Below, in pieces: positions 24,830 to 33,173 of a stretch of 64,000 nucleotides of DNA. A model generated the notes under the pieces. That model worked only from the letters and a program-made list of their open reading frames with translations. It searched no databases and was not told the DNA's origin. Position 1 is the stretch's first letter. Every line of letters starts with the position of its first letter. The position numbers were made by a program, and so were the translations under genes. Source of the stretch: Comamonadaceae bacterium (GTDB taxonomy: Bacteria; Pseudomonadota; Gammaproteobacteria; Burkholderiales; Burkholderiaceae_C); NCBI GenBank assembly GCA_947378785.1, contig CANCLK010000006.1, positions 1 through 64,000 of the forward strand. The letters run 5' to 3'.

Positions 24830-25716
24830 CCCCGCATCCAGCCACTGTTCATTTCCTGGGCATCGGCAAGATGGGTTTGCCAATGGCCGGGCATTTGCAT
24901 GCCGCTGGTCACGCCGTGACCGTGAGCGATCCGAGTGCACAGCGGCTGCAATTGGCCAGCGCGCAAGGTCTGCGTGTGGCGATCGATGTCGCGCAAGCCA
25001 TGGCCGCAGCGACAGTGATTTTCTCTTCGCTGCCGAATGACGTTGCTTTGCTGGCGGTCAGTGCACAGGTGGTTGCGCAGGCGCGCAAGGGCAGCATTTT
25101 TGTCGATACCAGCACCGTCTCTCAGCAGGCCTCGGCGCAAGCCGCCAAGCTGTGCGTTGCCGCGGGCATCACGTATCTGCGGGTGACGGTGTCGGGCAAC
25201 AACAAGATGGCTGATGCGGCGCAACTCACTGTCATGGCCTCAGGCCCACGTGCGGCTTATGACCAAGTGCTGCCCTTGCTGCAGAAGCTTGGCCCGCATC
25301 ATTTTTATCTGGGCCAAGCGGAAGAAGCCCGGCTCATGAAATTGGTGGTTAACTTGATGATCGCGCAGACCAGCGCCATGCTCGCTGAAGGTCTGACGCT
25401 GGGCCAAAAGGGCGGCTTGCAATGGGAAGACATGTGGCAAGTGTTAAGTGCTAGCGCCGTTGCCTCGCCGATTCTGAAGGCCAAATCGGTGCAGCTCGGT
25501 GTGCGTGATTTCACGCCCACGTTCACCGTTGAGCAGATGACCAAGGACCTCGACTTGATTTTGGATGCTGGCGCAGCCGTCCATGCGCCACTGCCGCAAA
25601 CCTCACTCACGCACCAGCTCATGCACGCCGCCATGGCGCAGGGAGACGGCCTGCTGGACTACGCGGCCATCATCCGGGCGGTTGAGCGCAGTGCCGGCCT
25701 GAACCCCAAAGAATGA
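24826..25716 (+). CDS. NAD(P)-dependent beta-hydroxyacid dehydrogenase family protein B
   Basis: This 296-residue paralogue of the gene at 20504 has Rossmann motif HFLGIGKMGLPMAGHLHAAGH, loop VSGNNKMADAAQL and catalytic Lys in ARLMKLVVNLM. The ATG at 24826 overlaps the previous stop by four bases, and its own stop overlaps the start of maleylacetate reductase by four. Three consecutive coupled genes argue that this enzyme works on the same pathway as maleylacetate. It could reduce a semialdehyde or oxidise a 3-hydroxyacid. Confidence 0.85.
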   Translation: MTPHPATVHFLGIGKMGLPMAGHLHAAGHAVTVSDPSAQRLQLASAQGLRVAIDVAQAMAAATVIFSSLPNDVALLAVSAQVVAQARKGSIFVDTSTVSQQASAQAAKLCVAAGITYLRVTVSGNNKMADAAQLTVMASGPRAAYDQVLPLLQKLGPHHFYLGQAEEARLMKLVVNLMIAQTSAMLAEGLTLGQKGGLQWEDMWQVLSASAVASPILKAKSVQLGVRDFTPTFTVEQMTKDLDLILDAGAAVHAPLPQTSLTHQLMHAAMAQGDGLLDYAAIIRAVERSAGLNPKE

Positions 25717-26816
25717 AAGATCTCATGAAAAGTTTTGTCTACCGCGGTCAAGCAGGCAAGGTGGTGTTTGGTCCTGGCTCATTGAGCCAGCTCGGTGCAG
25801 AAATTGAAGCCCTCGGGGCAAAAAAAACTTTGGTGCTGTGCACGCCTGAGCAACGCGCTTCGGCGGAACAAGTGGCTGACTTGCTCGGTGCGCGCGCGGC
25901 CGGCATTTTTGACCGTGCTGTGATGCATGTGCCGATCGAAACAGTTCACGAGATCCGTGACTTGGCACGCCGGCTGGGCGCTGATTGCGCAGTGGCCATC
26001 GGTGGCGGTTCGACCACCGGGTTGGGTAAAGCCATTGCGCTGGATTCTGGCTTGCCGATTGTGGCCATTCCAACGACCTATGCGGGCTCGGAGATGACTG
26101 AGATCTATGGCATCACGGAAAACGGTTTGAAGAAAACCGGTCGCGATCCGCGTGTCTTGCCGCGCACCGTGATTTACGATCCGGAGCTGACGCTGAGTCT
26201 GCCTGTGAGCCTGAGCGTGACCAGCGGCATCAACGCCATTGCGCATGCGGCCGAGGGTCTGTACTGCGTTGACAGCAATCCGGTGATGGACGTGATGGCC
26301 CGTGAAGGCATTGCGGCGCTGGCCCGTTCGCTGCCCTTGATTTGCCAGTCACCTGCCAATCTGGCGGCTCGCAGCGATGCGTTATATGGCGCTTGGCTGT
26401 GCGGCTTGGTCTTGAACAACGTCGGCATGGCCTTGCACCACAAGCTGTGCCACACGTTGGGCGGCACGTTCAATTTACCGCACGCTGAAACCCACACCGT
26501 GGTGTTGCCGCATGCGCTGGCTTATAACGCGCCGAATGCGCCGCAGTCGATGGCCGTCATCGCAGAAGCTTTGAATGGCGCTGGCTCAGCGGGTGGGACT
26601 CAACAGGGTGTGCGAAGTGCGGCGGCTGCCGTCTTCGACCTAGCGCAAGACAACGGCGCGCCAGTCTCTTTGAGGGCGCTCGGCATGCAAGAAGCTGACC
26701 TCGACAAGGCTTGCGACATAGCGCTGCAGAACCAGTACCCCAATCCGCGACCCCTTGAACGCGTGGCGCTACGTCAGTTGTTGCAAAACGCCTTCGATGG
26801 GCGGCGCCCTGACTAA
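25713..26816 (+). CDS. Maleylacetate reductase
   Basis: This 367-residue member of the iron-alcohol-dehydrogenase superfamily reduces maleylacetate to 3-oxoadipate with NAD(P)H. Landmarks are the N-terminal VVFGPGSL, nucleotide motif AIGGGSTTGLGKAIAL (about residue 95), IPTTYAGSEMTEIYGIT, and MALHHKLCHTLGGTFNLPHAETH with the His residues of the active site. The phrase VSLSVTSGINAIAHAAEGLY is typical of maleylacetate reductases. It links the hydroxyquinol dioxygenase at 32246 to pcaIJF. Its end overlaps the convergent LysR gene by four bases. Confidence 0.92.
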   Translation: MKDLMKSFVYRGQAGKVVFGPGSLSQLGAEIEALGAKKTLVLCTPEQRASAEQVADLLGARAAGIFDRAVMHVPIETVHEIRDLARRLGADCAVAIGGGSTTGLGKAIALDSGLPIVAIPTTYAGSEMTEIYGITENGLKKTGRDPRVLPRTVIYDPELTLSLPVSLSVTSGINAIAHAAEGLYCVDSNPVMDVMAREGIAALARSLPLICQSPANLAARSDALYGAWLCGLVLNNVGMALHHKLCHTLGGTFNLPHAETHTVVLPHALAYNAPNAPQSMAVIAEALNGAGSAGGTQQGVRSAAAAVFDLAQDNGAPVSLRALGMQEADLDKACDIALQNQYPNPRPLERVALRQLLQNAFDGRRPD

Positions 26817-27733
26817 AACCGGCCTGTCCACTTGCGTTCGTAATCCATCTTGTCAAAGTGCTCGACCATGAAGTCGATGAAGGTTCGAACCTTGGCGGAG
26901 AGATGCTTACGGCTCGGGTAGGCTAGGTTGATGTTCAGGCGGGGCAGGTCCCAGTCATCGAGCACGGGCACCAACCTGCCGGCGACGATGTCTTCATAAA
27001 GAATGTAGGTGGGCTGCACCAAAATGCCCATGCCATCCAGCGCCGCCGTCCGTAATATTTGTCCGTCGTTCGATTCAAGCAGTCCCTTGACCGTCACCGT
27101 GCAGGTCTCATTGCCACGGGTGAAGCGCAACTCGTTCGGGTTGTTGGCGTAGGTGTAAATCAGCATCTTGTGTTGATGCAGGTCGTCGAGGGTTTTCGGG
27201 AAACCATGTTGCGACAGGTATCGTGGTGAGGCCGCCATGATGCGCCGGGTCTCGGCCACGCGCCGGATGGTGATGTTCGAATCTGGTTCCGACTCGCGTG
27301 TGCGGATCGCGACATCGATGTTGTTGTCGATGATGTCCAGGTAGCGGTTGGCCGACTCCACATGCACCTGCACGTTGGGGTAGCGTTGGGTGTATTCACG
27401 CAGCAGGGGAGCCACATGGTGAACTGAAAACGACAGCGATGCGGTGATGCGCAGCACGCCGGTCGGGTCGAGCGCGGTGGCGTTGACGGCTGACTCAGCA
27501 TCCTTGAGTTCGCCCAAAATGGTCTTGGCACGCCTGAAAAATTCCTGACCGGTGTCGGTCAGGTAGAGCCGGCGCGTGTTGCGCTCGACCAGCCGCGCGC
27601 CTAGCCGCTCTTCGAGTGCCGACAAATGCCGGCTGGCCGCTGCGTTGGATAAATCCAGTGCTTCGGCCGCACGGCTCAGGCTGCCAGTTTCGGCGACCTG
27701 TACAAAAAGTTCTATTTCAGTCCAGCGATCCAC
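26813..27733 (-). CDS. LysR-family transcriptional regulator
   Basis: This 306-residue regulator has an N-terminal winged helix (residues about 1-60; SLSRAAEALDLSNAAASRHLSALEERLGARL) and a periplasmic-binding-like effector domain. It is divergent from the Bug gene at 27940, with a 206-base gap that would hold its operator; it converges on maleylacetate reductase. A role in regulating the flanking aromatic-catabolism genes is inferred from position only. Confidence 0.9.
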   Translation of the reverse strand: MDRWTEIELFVQVAETGSLSRAAEALDLSNAAASRHLSALEERLGARLVERNTRRLYLTDTGQEFFRRAKTILGELKDAESAVNATALDPTGVLRITASLSFSVHHVAPLLREYTQRYPNVQVHVESANRYLDIIDNNIDVAIRTRESEPDSNITIRRVAETRRIMAASPRYLSQHGFPKTLDDLHQHKMLIYTYANNPNELRFTRGNETCTVTVKGLLESNDGQILRTAALDGMGILVQPTYILYEDIVAGRLVPVLDDWDLPRLNINLAYPSRKHLSAKVRTFIDFMVEHFDKMDYERKWTGRF

Positions 27734-27939
27734 GCTGTGTCTCCGTTGTCACCGACCCATCGGTTCTTGGTCTGCATTGTGGCGCAGCCCGCCAGGCTTT
27801 GTTCCACGGCATGAAAAAGTCATTTGCGCCAGTCTGCTTTCAGATCGGACGCCGGGCCACTATATTCTTCAACAGCCTAACGGCATGTTCAGCCTTGATT
27901 TTGATGTCGTCTTATCTAGGAAAAGTTTGGAGAAAACTG

Positions 27940-28944
27940 ATGCGCAAATTGTCAATCGTTTCGCTTCTACGCTTTTCCCAATTCCCGGTGCATTTATGCC
28001 TCGCCGCGTTGGCATTGCCCATGCTCTCTGGTATAGCGATAGCGCAGGCCTTTCCCTCGCGGCCGATAAAAATCGTGGTCCCTTTCGCTGCGGGTGGTAG
28101 TACCGATGCACTGGCACGCATCGTGGCGCAACAGCTGGCGGACCGATTCAAACAGCCGGTCACGGTCGATAACCGACCAGGCGCAGCAGGCGCCATCGGC
28201 GCTGATGCGGTGGCGAAGTCCCCGGCGGACGGTTACACGCTGTTGATGGCCACCAGCAGCACGCACGCCGTCTTGCCGCATTTGCGTTCCCTGCCGTACC
28301 AAGCCTTGCAGGATTTCACGCCAGTTGCGGAGATCGGGACGGCACCCAATGTGTTGGTGGTGAGCCCAGCGCTTAACGTCACCACCCTGGCGCAACTCGC
28401 TCAGCTTGACAAGGCGAAGGCCGGTAAATTGTCGTTTTCATCGAGTGGAAATGGAACCATCACGCACTTGATTGCCGAGTCATTCATTCTGAGTGCAGGG
28501 TTCAAGGCGGTCCATGTACCGTACAAGACCGGCGTTCAGGCCCTGCCCGATATCGTGAGTGGGCAGGTCGATTTTGCTTTTGACAGCATTGTCTGGACGT
28601 TGCCTCAGTCGCGCGCCGGAAAGGTCCGGGCATTGGCCATCACTAGCGCTAAAAGATCGCCCCTTGCACCGGAACTTCCAACGGTTGCAGAAAGCGGCTT
28701 TCCCGGGTTTGAGGGCACGACTTGGTTTGGATTCATGGGCCCGAAGGGAATGCCTGCAGCCGTGACTGCAGAGCTCAATCGACAGATTGGTCAGATCCTG
28801 CTGGAGCCGGCTGTGCGAAAGCAGTTCGATGCTCAAGGTGCTGAACCTGGGAGCGGATCTGCAGAAGATTTTTCCCGCATGGTCCGGGCTGACAACTTGC
28901 GTTGGGGCCAAGTTATCGCGAGCAGTCGCGTGAAGCTGGATTGA
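27940..28944 (+). CDS. Bug/TctC-family binding protein (3 of 8)
   Basis: This 334-residue receptor begins at ATG 27940; a longer reading would run through the divergent promoter and is rejected. The leader is long (residues 1-35, ending SGIAIAQA). IVVPFAAGGSTDALARIVAQQ, VDNRPGAAGAIGADAVAKSPADGYTLL and HVPYKTGVQALPDIVSGQVDF identify the family. It is divergent from the LysR gene and is its likely target. Confidence 0.87.
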   Translation: MRKLSIVSLLRFSQFPVHLCLAALALPMLSGIAIAQAFPSRPIKIVVPFAAGGSTDALARIVAQQLADRFKQPVTVDNRPGAAGAIGADAVAKSPADGYTLLMATSSTHAVLPHLRSLPYQALQDFTPVAEIGTAPNVLVVSPALNVTTLAQLAQLDKAKAGKLSFSSSGNGTITHLIAESFILSAGFKAVHVPYKTGVQALPDIVSGQVDFAFDSIVWTLPQSRAGKVRALAITSAKRSPLAPELPTVAESGFPGFEGTTWFGFMGPKGMPAAVTAELNRQIGQILLEPAVRKQFDAQGAEPGSGSAEDFSRMVRADNLRWGQVIASSRVKLD

Positions 28945-29076
28945 CATGATGGCTACATTGACGGCTCCCATTTTCTCTCTCTTGCGGCCAACGAGCGCCC
29001 TTTGGTACTGCCCGATGCGCCCGATGCAAGGGGCACTTGAAGACCGTTATTCGATCAGCGAAACAAAGAAGACACC

Positions 29077-29382
29077 ATGATTTATATATTCCACCTGCTT
29101 GATAAACCTGACGCTGCCGACCTGCGGTTGCGCGTTCGACCTGAACACAAAATTTACCTCGCTGCGGTGGCGGATCGCATTGCCTTTGCTGGGCCATTGC
29201 TGGCTGACGATGGCCAAACCATGGTTGGCAGTTTGCTGGCGATTGAATTTGAATCGCGTCTGGCAGCCGATGTTTGGTTGGCCAGTGAGCCGTTCAATTT
29301 GACGGGTTTGTATGCGAGCCGCGAGGTCCATGTATTTACCAATTTGTGGCCGCAACGCGCCGGCTTTCCACCCGCAGCCTGA
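29077..29382 (+). CDS. YciI-family protein (ferredoxin-like fold)
   Basis: This 101-residue protein opens with MIYIFHLLDKPDAADLRLRV and has the PEHKIYLAAVADRIAFAGPLL segment with the conserved His, then a final strand SREVHVFTNLW. YciI proteins share the alpha/beta fold of muconolactone isomerase. It is followed within 25 bases by a Dabb-type gene and then an NTF2-type gene, three small putative enzymes in a row in an aromatic-catabolism cluster. The exact reaction is unknown. Confidence 0.8.
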   Translation: MIYIFHLLDKPDAADLRLRVRPEHKIYLAAVADRIAFAGPLLADDGQTMVGSLLAIEFESRLAADVWLASEPFNLTGLYASREVHVFTNLWPQRAGFPPAA

Positions 29383-29405
29383 GTCCATTGATTCTGGAGA
29401 ACTCT

Positions 29406-29720
29406 TTGATCAAACACATCGTCATGTGGAACCTTCGCGGCGAGACGCCGGCGGAAAAACGCGACTGTATCGCGCAGTTGCAGCGCAGTTTTGAGTCACT
29501 GCGTGGGTGTATTCCCGGTTTGCTTCACCTTGAAATTGGCGTAGATTCAAGCCGCATCGACTACGCCTGCGACGTGGTGCTCTATTCCGAATTCGAAAAT
29601 CAGGCGGCCCTCGACGGCTATGCCGTGCATCCTGAGCACTTGCGCGTCAAACGTGAACTGGCCGATATGCGCACGGCGCGGCATCAGGTTGACTATGCCA
29701 GCCCACCATCGCAACCCTGA
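29406..29720 (+). CDS. Dabb-family (stress-responsive A/B barrel) protein
   Basis: This 104-residue protein starts at TTG 29406 with a good GGAGA seven bases upstream; this gives the canonical Dabb beginning (M)IKHIVMWNLRGETPAE. The HLEIGVDSSRIDYACDVVLYSEFENQAALDGYAVHPEHL block with its His-Pro near the end is the family core. Dimeric alpha/beta barrels include olivetolic acid cyclase and cofactor-free oxygenases or isomerases. Its function here is unassigned. Confidence 0.82.
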   Translation: MIKHIVMWNLRGETPAEKRDCIAQLQRSFESLRGCIPGLLHLEIGVDSSRIDYACDVVLYSEFENQAALDGYAVHPEHLRVKRELADMRTARHQVDYASPPSQP

Positions 29721-29756
29721 GCAACGGGTCATTGAATTTAAAAAATGGAGATTTGA

Positions 29757-30374
29757 ATGAGTGATGACATGAAGAGCGAGTTGGACATACGCCAGATGGT
29801 GGAGCGCTGGGCGCTGTGGCGCGATGCCGGTGATTGGGCGCGGTTCGCGACCGTTTGGCATCCAGAGGGCGTGATGATGGCGACCTGGTTTCAGGGCTCG
29901 TTTCAGGAGTTCATCCGGGTCACGCAAGAGGGGTGGTCCAAGGGCGTCAGCATTCTGCATTTTCTGGGCGGCTCGGCTGTCGACGTAGCGGGTGACCGCG
30001 CAATTGCACAAACCAAAATGACGATTTCTCAGCGCGGCATGGTTGAAGGGGCGCATGGCCCAGTGCTGTGTGATGTGGTCTGCACCGGTCGCTTTTATGA
30101 CTTTGTGACGCGTCACGAAGGCCAGTGGAAGCTGCTGCACCGTCAGCCGATTTACGAAAAAGACCGCATCGATCCGGTCGACTCGACGGCTACCTTGTCC
30201 TTGGATCAAGAAGCGTTGGCGGGCTTTCCTGAAGGCTATCGTCACCTCGCGTATATCCAGACGCGCATTGGCTACACCGTCAAGCTCGACATGCCTATGC
30301 TGAAGGGTCCGGTGGTGCAGGAGCTCTACCAGCGAGGAGCACGTTGGCTGGCGGGTGGCGCGTTAGAGCGCTGA
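29757..30374 (+). CDS. SnoaL/NTF2-like family protein
   Basis: This 205-residue protein has the cone-shaped SnoaL_4-type fold entry IRQMVERWALWRDAGDWARFATVWHPEGVM (quoted across residues about 11-40) and a second half with WKLLHRQPIYEKDRIDPVD. Related proteins act as dehydratases, isomerases or small ring hydroxylase subunits. It has a standard GGAG ribosome-binding site and is the third small putative enzyme in a row. No catalytic assignment is possible. Confidence 0.8.
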   Translation: MSDDMKSELDIRQMVERWALWRDAGDWARFATVWHPEGVMMATWFQGSFQEFIRVTQEGWSKGVSILHFLGGSAVDVAGDRAIAQTKMTISQRGMVEGAHGPVLCDVVCTGRFYDFVTRHEGQWKLLHRQPIYEKDRIDPVDSTATLSLDQEALAGFPEGYRHLAYIQTRIGYTVKLDMPMLKGPVVQELYQRGARWLAGGALER

Positions 30375-30421
30375 GCCTTCCTTTGTTCGTGTCGTATTAA
30401 AAATAAACCGGAGACAAAGAC

Positions 30422-31426
30422 ATGACCTGCAAACCGCTGAAGGACCGAGTCAGCCTGGCGCTGGCTCAGACGCTGCTGGCAGCACTGGCGGTGACCACAT
30501 TAGCCGCCATGCCAGCGGCGGCGCAGGTGTTCCCCAATAAGCCGCTGAAGGTGGTGGTGCCGCAGCCGCCGGGTGGCGGTTTTGACTTTGTGGGACGCCT
30601 GTTAGCGGACAAGTTGGGCAAGCAACTGACACAACCGGTGGTGGTCGAGAATCGTCCCGGCTCAGGCACCTTGATTGGTACTGACGCGGTGGCCAAGGCC
30701 GCGCCGGACGGTTATACGCTGCTGGTCGGTTCCGTCTCCAACCTCGCCATCAACCCGGGCTTGTACCGCAATTTGCCCTACGACAGCCTGCGTGATTTCG
30801 AGCCCGTGGGTTTGGCCGTGGCCTACAGCTACACCTTGATGGCGCGCAAGGACTTGCCTTTCAATTCCTTGAAAGATTTGGTGGCGCATGCCAAGGCCAA
30901 TCCTGGCAAGCTGACTTACGCTTCGGCTGGCAACGGATCGGGTCAGCACGTACTGGCTGCTGCTCTTTGGCATCTCGCTGGCGTCGAGTTGGTGCATGTG
31001 CCATACCGTGGCGCGCAGGCGGCGTATCAGGATCTGCTGGGCGGCCGCGTCGATGTGTTTTTCGACCTGTCATCGACAGCCCGTGTGCAGGTCGATGCGG
31101 GCAATGTGAAAGCGCTGGCGGTCTCTGGCAGCGCTCGTCTGGCGGGTCACCCGACCGTGCCGACCATCAACGAGACCGGCGTCGCAGCGCTCGAGCTGGA
31201 ATCTTGGTTTGGTCTTTTCATACCATCCAAAACCCCGGCGGATGTGGCTGCACAGCTCCGTACCGAATTGGCGAAAGTGATTGCAGCCCCTGATGTGATC
31301 GATATTTTCCGCAAGGCGGGGGGGCGGCCGCTGGCTCTGAATCCCGCCGATACTCGAGCGCTGGTTAAACGCGACGTCGACCGCTGGACCAAGCTGACGC
31401 GCGATCTTGACATCAAGCCCGAGTAA
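30422..31426 (+). CDS. Bug/TctC-family binding protein (4 of 8)
   Basis: A 334-residue receptor with a 38-residue leader ending MPAAAQ. Its ligand loop reads VVVPQPPGGGFDFVGRLL, with Gln-Pro-Pro and Phe in place of the more usual Phe-Ala-Ala and Thr, so a bulkier or more aromatic ligand is possible. VENRPGSGTLIGTDAVAKAAPDGYT follows. It lies 47 bases after the NTF2-like gene and 45 before the nitroreductase-like gene. Confidence 0.87.
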   Translation: MTCKPLKDRVSLALAQTLLAALAVTTLAAMPAAAQVFPNKPLKVVVPQPPGGGFDFVGRLLADKLGKQLTQPVVVENRPGSGTLIGTDAVAKAAPDGYTLLVGSVSNLAINPGLYRNLPYDSLRDFEPVGLAVAYSYTLMARKDLPFNSLKDLVAHAKANPGKLTYASAGNGSGQHVLAAALWHLAGVELVHVPYRGAQAAYQDLLGGRVDVFFDLSSTARVQVDAGNVKALAVSGSARLAGHPTVPTINETGVAALELESWFGLFIPSKTPADVAAQLRTELAKVIAAPDVIDIFRKAGGRPLALNPADTRALVKRDVDRWTKLTRDLDIKPE

Positions 31427-31471
31427 ATCTGTAATCTCTATTCTTCATTCACTTTTTTAAAGAAAAATCCC

Positions 31472-32056
31472 ATGCGAATTTCTGACGCCTGCCTTGATCA
31501 ACTTTTTTTCAAAGCCCGTACTGCGAATGGCTTCATTGACAAGCCGGTCCCTGCCGAGCTCCTGCAACAGGTCTATGACATCGCCAAGATGGGTGCCACG
31601 TCGATGAACACGCAGCCTGCGCGCTACGTTTTTTTGAATTCGGCCGAGTCACGCCAGCGTCTGATCCCGGCGCTGTCGCCCGGCAATGTCGAGAAAACCA
31701 AGGTCGCACCGGTCACCGTCATCGTCGCCACCGACACGCGTTTTTACGAGCACATGCCTGTGGTTTGGCACAACCCTGGTGCCAAAGAAATGTTTGAAGG
31801 CAACAAGCCCTTGGCTGATGGCACCGGCATTCGCAACAGCACCTTGAGCGGCGCTTATTTCATGATCGCCGCGCGCGCTGTGGGTCTCGATTGCGGTCCT
31901 ATGAGCGGCGTCGATCTGGCAAAAGTCAATGCCGAGTTTTTCCCTGATGGACGTTTGCAAGCCAACTTCTTGATCAACCTCGGGTATGGCGACAACAGCA
32001 AGCTGTTTGACCGCAACCCGCGCTTGAGCTTTGAACAAGCTTGCAGCGTTCTGTAA
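31472..32056 (+). CDS. Nitroreductase-family FMN enzyme (RutE/HadB-like)
   Basis: This 194-residue protein matches the 3-hydroxypropionate/malonic semialdehyde reductase branch of the nitroreductases: the FFKARTANGFIDKPVPAELL entry, AKMGATSMNTQPARYVF (FMN phosphate region) and SGAYFMIAARAVGLDCGPMSG. Family members reduce aldehydes, quinones or nitro groups with NAD(P)H. In this cluster it could reduce a quinone to hydroxyquinol or a semialdehyde; both are inference. The gene ends just before a REP-like repeat. Confidence 0.82.
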   Translation: MRISDACLDQLFFKARTANGFIDKPVPAELLQQVYDIAKMGATSMNTQPARYVFLNSAESRQRLIPALSPGNVEKTKVAPVTVIVATDTRFYEHMPVVWHNPGAKEMFEGNKPLADGTGIRNSTLSGAYFMIAARAVGLDCGPMSGVDLAKVNAEFFPDGRLQANFLINLGYGDNSKLFDRNPRLSFEQACSVL

Positions 32057-32117
32057 CGTTGAGATGGTGTGAGTGCTATTTGTCATGGAAAGCGCCACGC
32101 GGCGAGCGCAGTCTATT

Positions 32118-32195
32118 CGTCATGGCGAGCGCAGCGTGGCCATCCATGCCTGCGGATTCGGGCTCATGGACTGCCGCGCTACGCTCGCAGTGACG
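32118..32195. repeat. REP-like imperfect palindrome (CGTCAT.GCGAGCG family)
   Basis: Two 31-base arms (32118-32148 and 32165-32195) are inverted copies with 25 matches, starting CGTCATGGCGAGCGCAGCG and ending CGCTCGCAGTGACG. The type is a common dispersed extragenic palindrome in proteobacteria. Part of a further arm (GTCATGG..GCGAGCGCAG) precedes it at about 32080-32111. It separates the nitroreductase from the dioxygenase gene and may limit transcription or protect mRNA. Confidence 0.8.
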
Positions 32196-32245
32196 AAATT
32201 TAAGCTGGTGTTCGCAGCGACGACATTTAAATAAGGAGAGACAGC

Positions 32246-33142
32246 ATGGCAGAACTGGAAGTCAAAGACTTGGCGCAAGCGGTGATTGAGCGCATGACGG
32301 AGTGCAAGGACCCACGGTTCAAGCAGGTCATGACATCGCTCGTCAAACACGTCCACTCGTTCGTGCAGGAGGTGCAACTGACCCCTGAGGAATGGATGGG
32401 GACGATTGAATTTTTGACAGCAGCCGGCCAGATGTGCGATGAAAAGCGTCAAGAATTCATTCTGCTGTCAGACACGCTGGGTGTCTCCATGGCGGTGGTC
32501 GGGATTGAGCAGGCCAAAGGTGCGGCTGCCGCGCTGAAGGCCAAGCCGACCGCGCTGAAGGCCACTGAAGCCACTGTGCTAGGCCCGTTTTTCTGGGAGG
32601 GTGCACCCGAACTGGCTTTGGGTGCCGACATCACGGGCGACAGCTCAGGCACGCCGGCTTATTACCATGGCCGTGTCACCGACACAGCAGGCCAACCGAT
32701 TGCCCACTGCACGCTCGACGTTTGGTCCGGTGATGGCGACGGCTTTTACGATTTGCAAAAAGGCCCGGATGCTCCGATGGCACTGCGTGCGCGCTTTCAC
32801 ACCGATGCGGCCGGCAACTACCGCTTTTGGTCGATCAAGCCAGCTTACTACCCTGTGCCTGATGACGGCCCGGTCGGTGGCATGCTGCGCCGCATGGGGC
32901 GCCATCCGAACCGGCCCGGTCATATGCACACCATGCTCAGCGCGCCCGGCTATGAGCGACTGATCACGCACCTGTTTGTCTCTGACAGCCCGTTTCTCGA
33001 TTCTGATGCAGTCTTCGGCGTGCGCAACAGCCTGATCGTTGATTTTGAAGCTCATCCAGCTGGCCCGGCGCCTGACGGTCGTGTCATGAGTACGCCTTTT
33101 CACACGGCGTACTACGACTTCAAGCTCGTGCCGTCGGCTTGA
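32246..33142 (+). CDS. Hydroxyquinol 1,2-dioxygenase (intradiol ring cleavage)
   Basis: This 298-residue non-heme Fe(III) enzyme cleaves hydroxyquinol to maleylacetate. The N-terminal helical dimerisation domain (residues about 1-110) precedes the catalytic beta-sandwich. Iron ligands are Y168 (GDGFYDL), Y202 (PAYYPVP), H226 and H228 (RPGHMH). Length and the TVLGPFFWEGAPE segment favour hydroxyquinol over catechol dioxygenases, and the presence of maleylacetate reductase and pcaIJF agrees. A chlorocatechol-type activity is the main alternative. It has its own ribosome-binding site (AAGGAGA) after the REP-like repeat. Confidence 0.88.
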   Translation: MAELEVKDLAQAVIERMTECKDPRFKQVMTSLVKHVHSFVQEVQLTPEEWMGTIEFLTAAGQMCDEKRQEFILLSDTLGVSMAVVGIEQAKGAAAALKAKPTALKATEATVLGPFFWEGAPELALGADITGDSSGTPAYYHGRVTDTAGQPIAHCTLDVWSGDGDGFYDLQKGPDAPMALRARFHTDAAGNYRFWSIKPAYYPVPDDGPVGGMLRRMGRHPNRPGHMHTMLSAPGYERLITHLFVSDSPFLDSDAVFGVRNSLIVDFEAHPAGPAPDGRVMSTPFHTAYYDFKLVPSA

Positions 33143-33173
33143 GTGTTTTTGATTCCCTCGCAGGAGATCCATT

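Noticed and set aside
27616-27939. N-terminal extension of Bug 3
   Set aside because: It would overlap the divergent LysR gene and its promoter and hides the signal peptide that follows ATG 27940.
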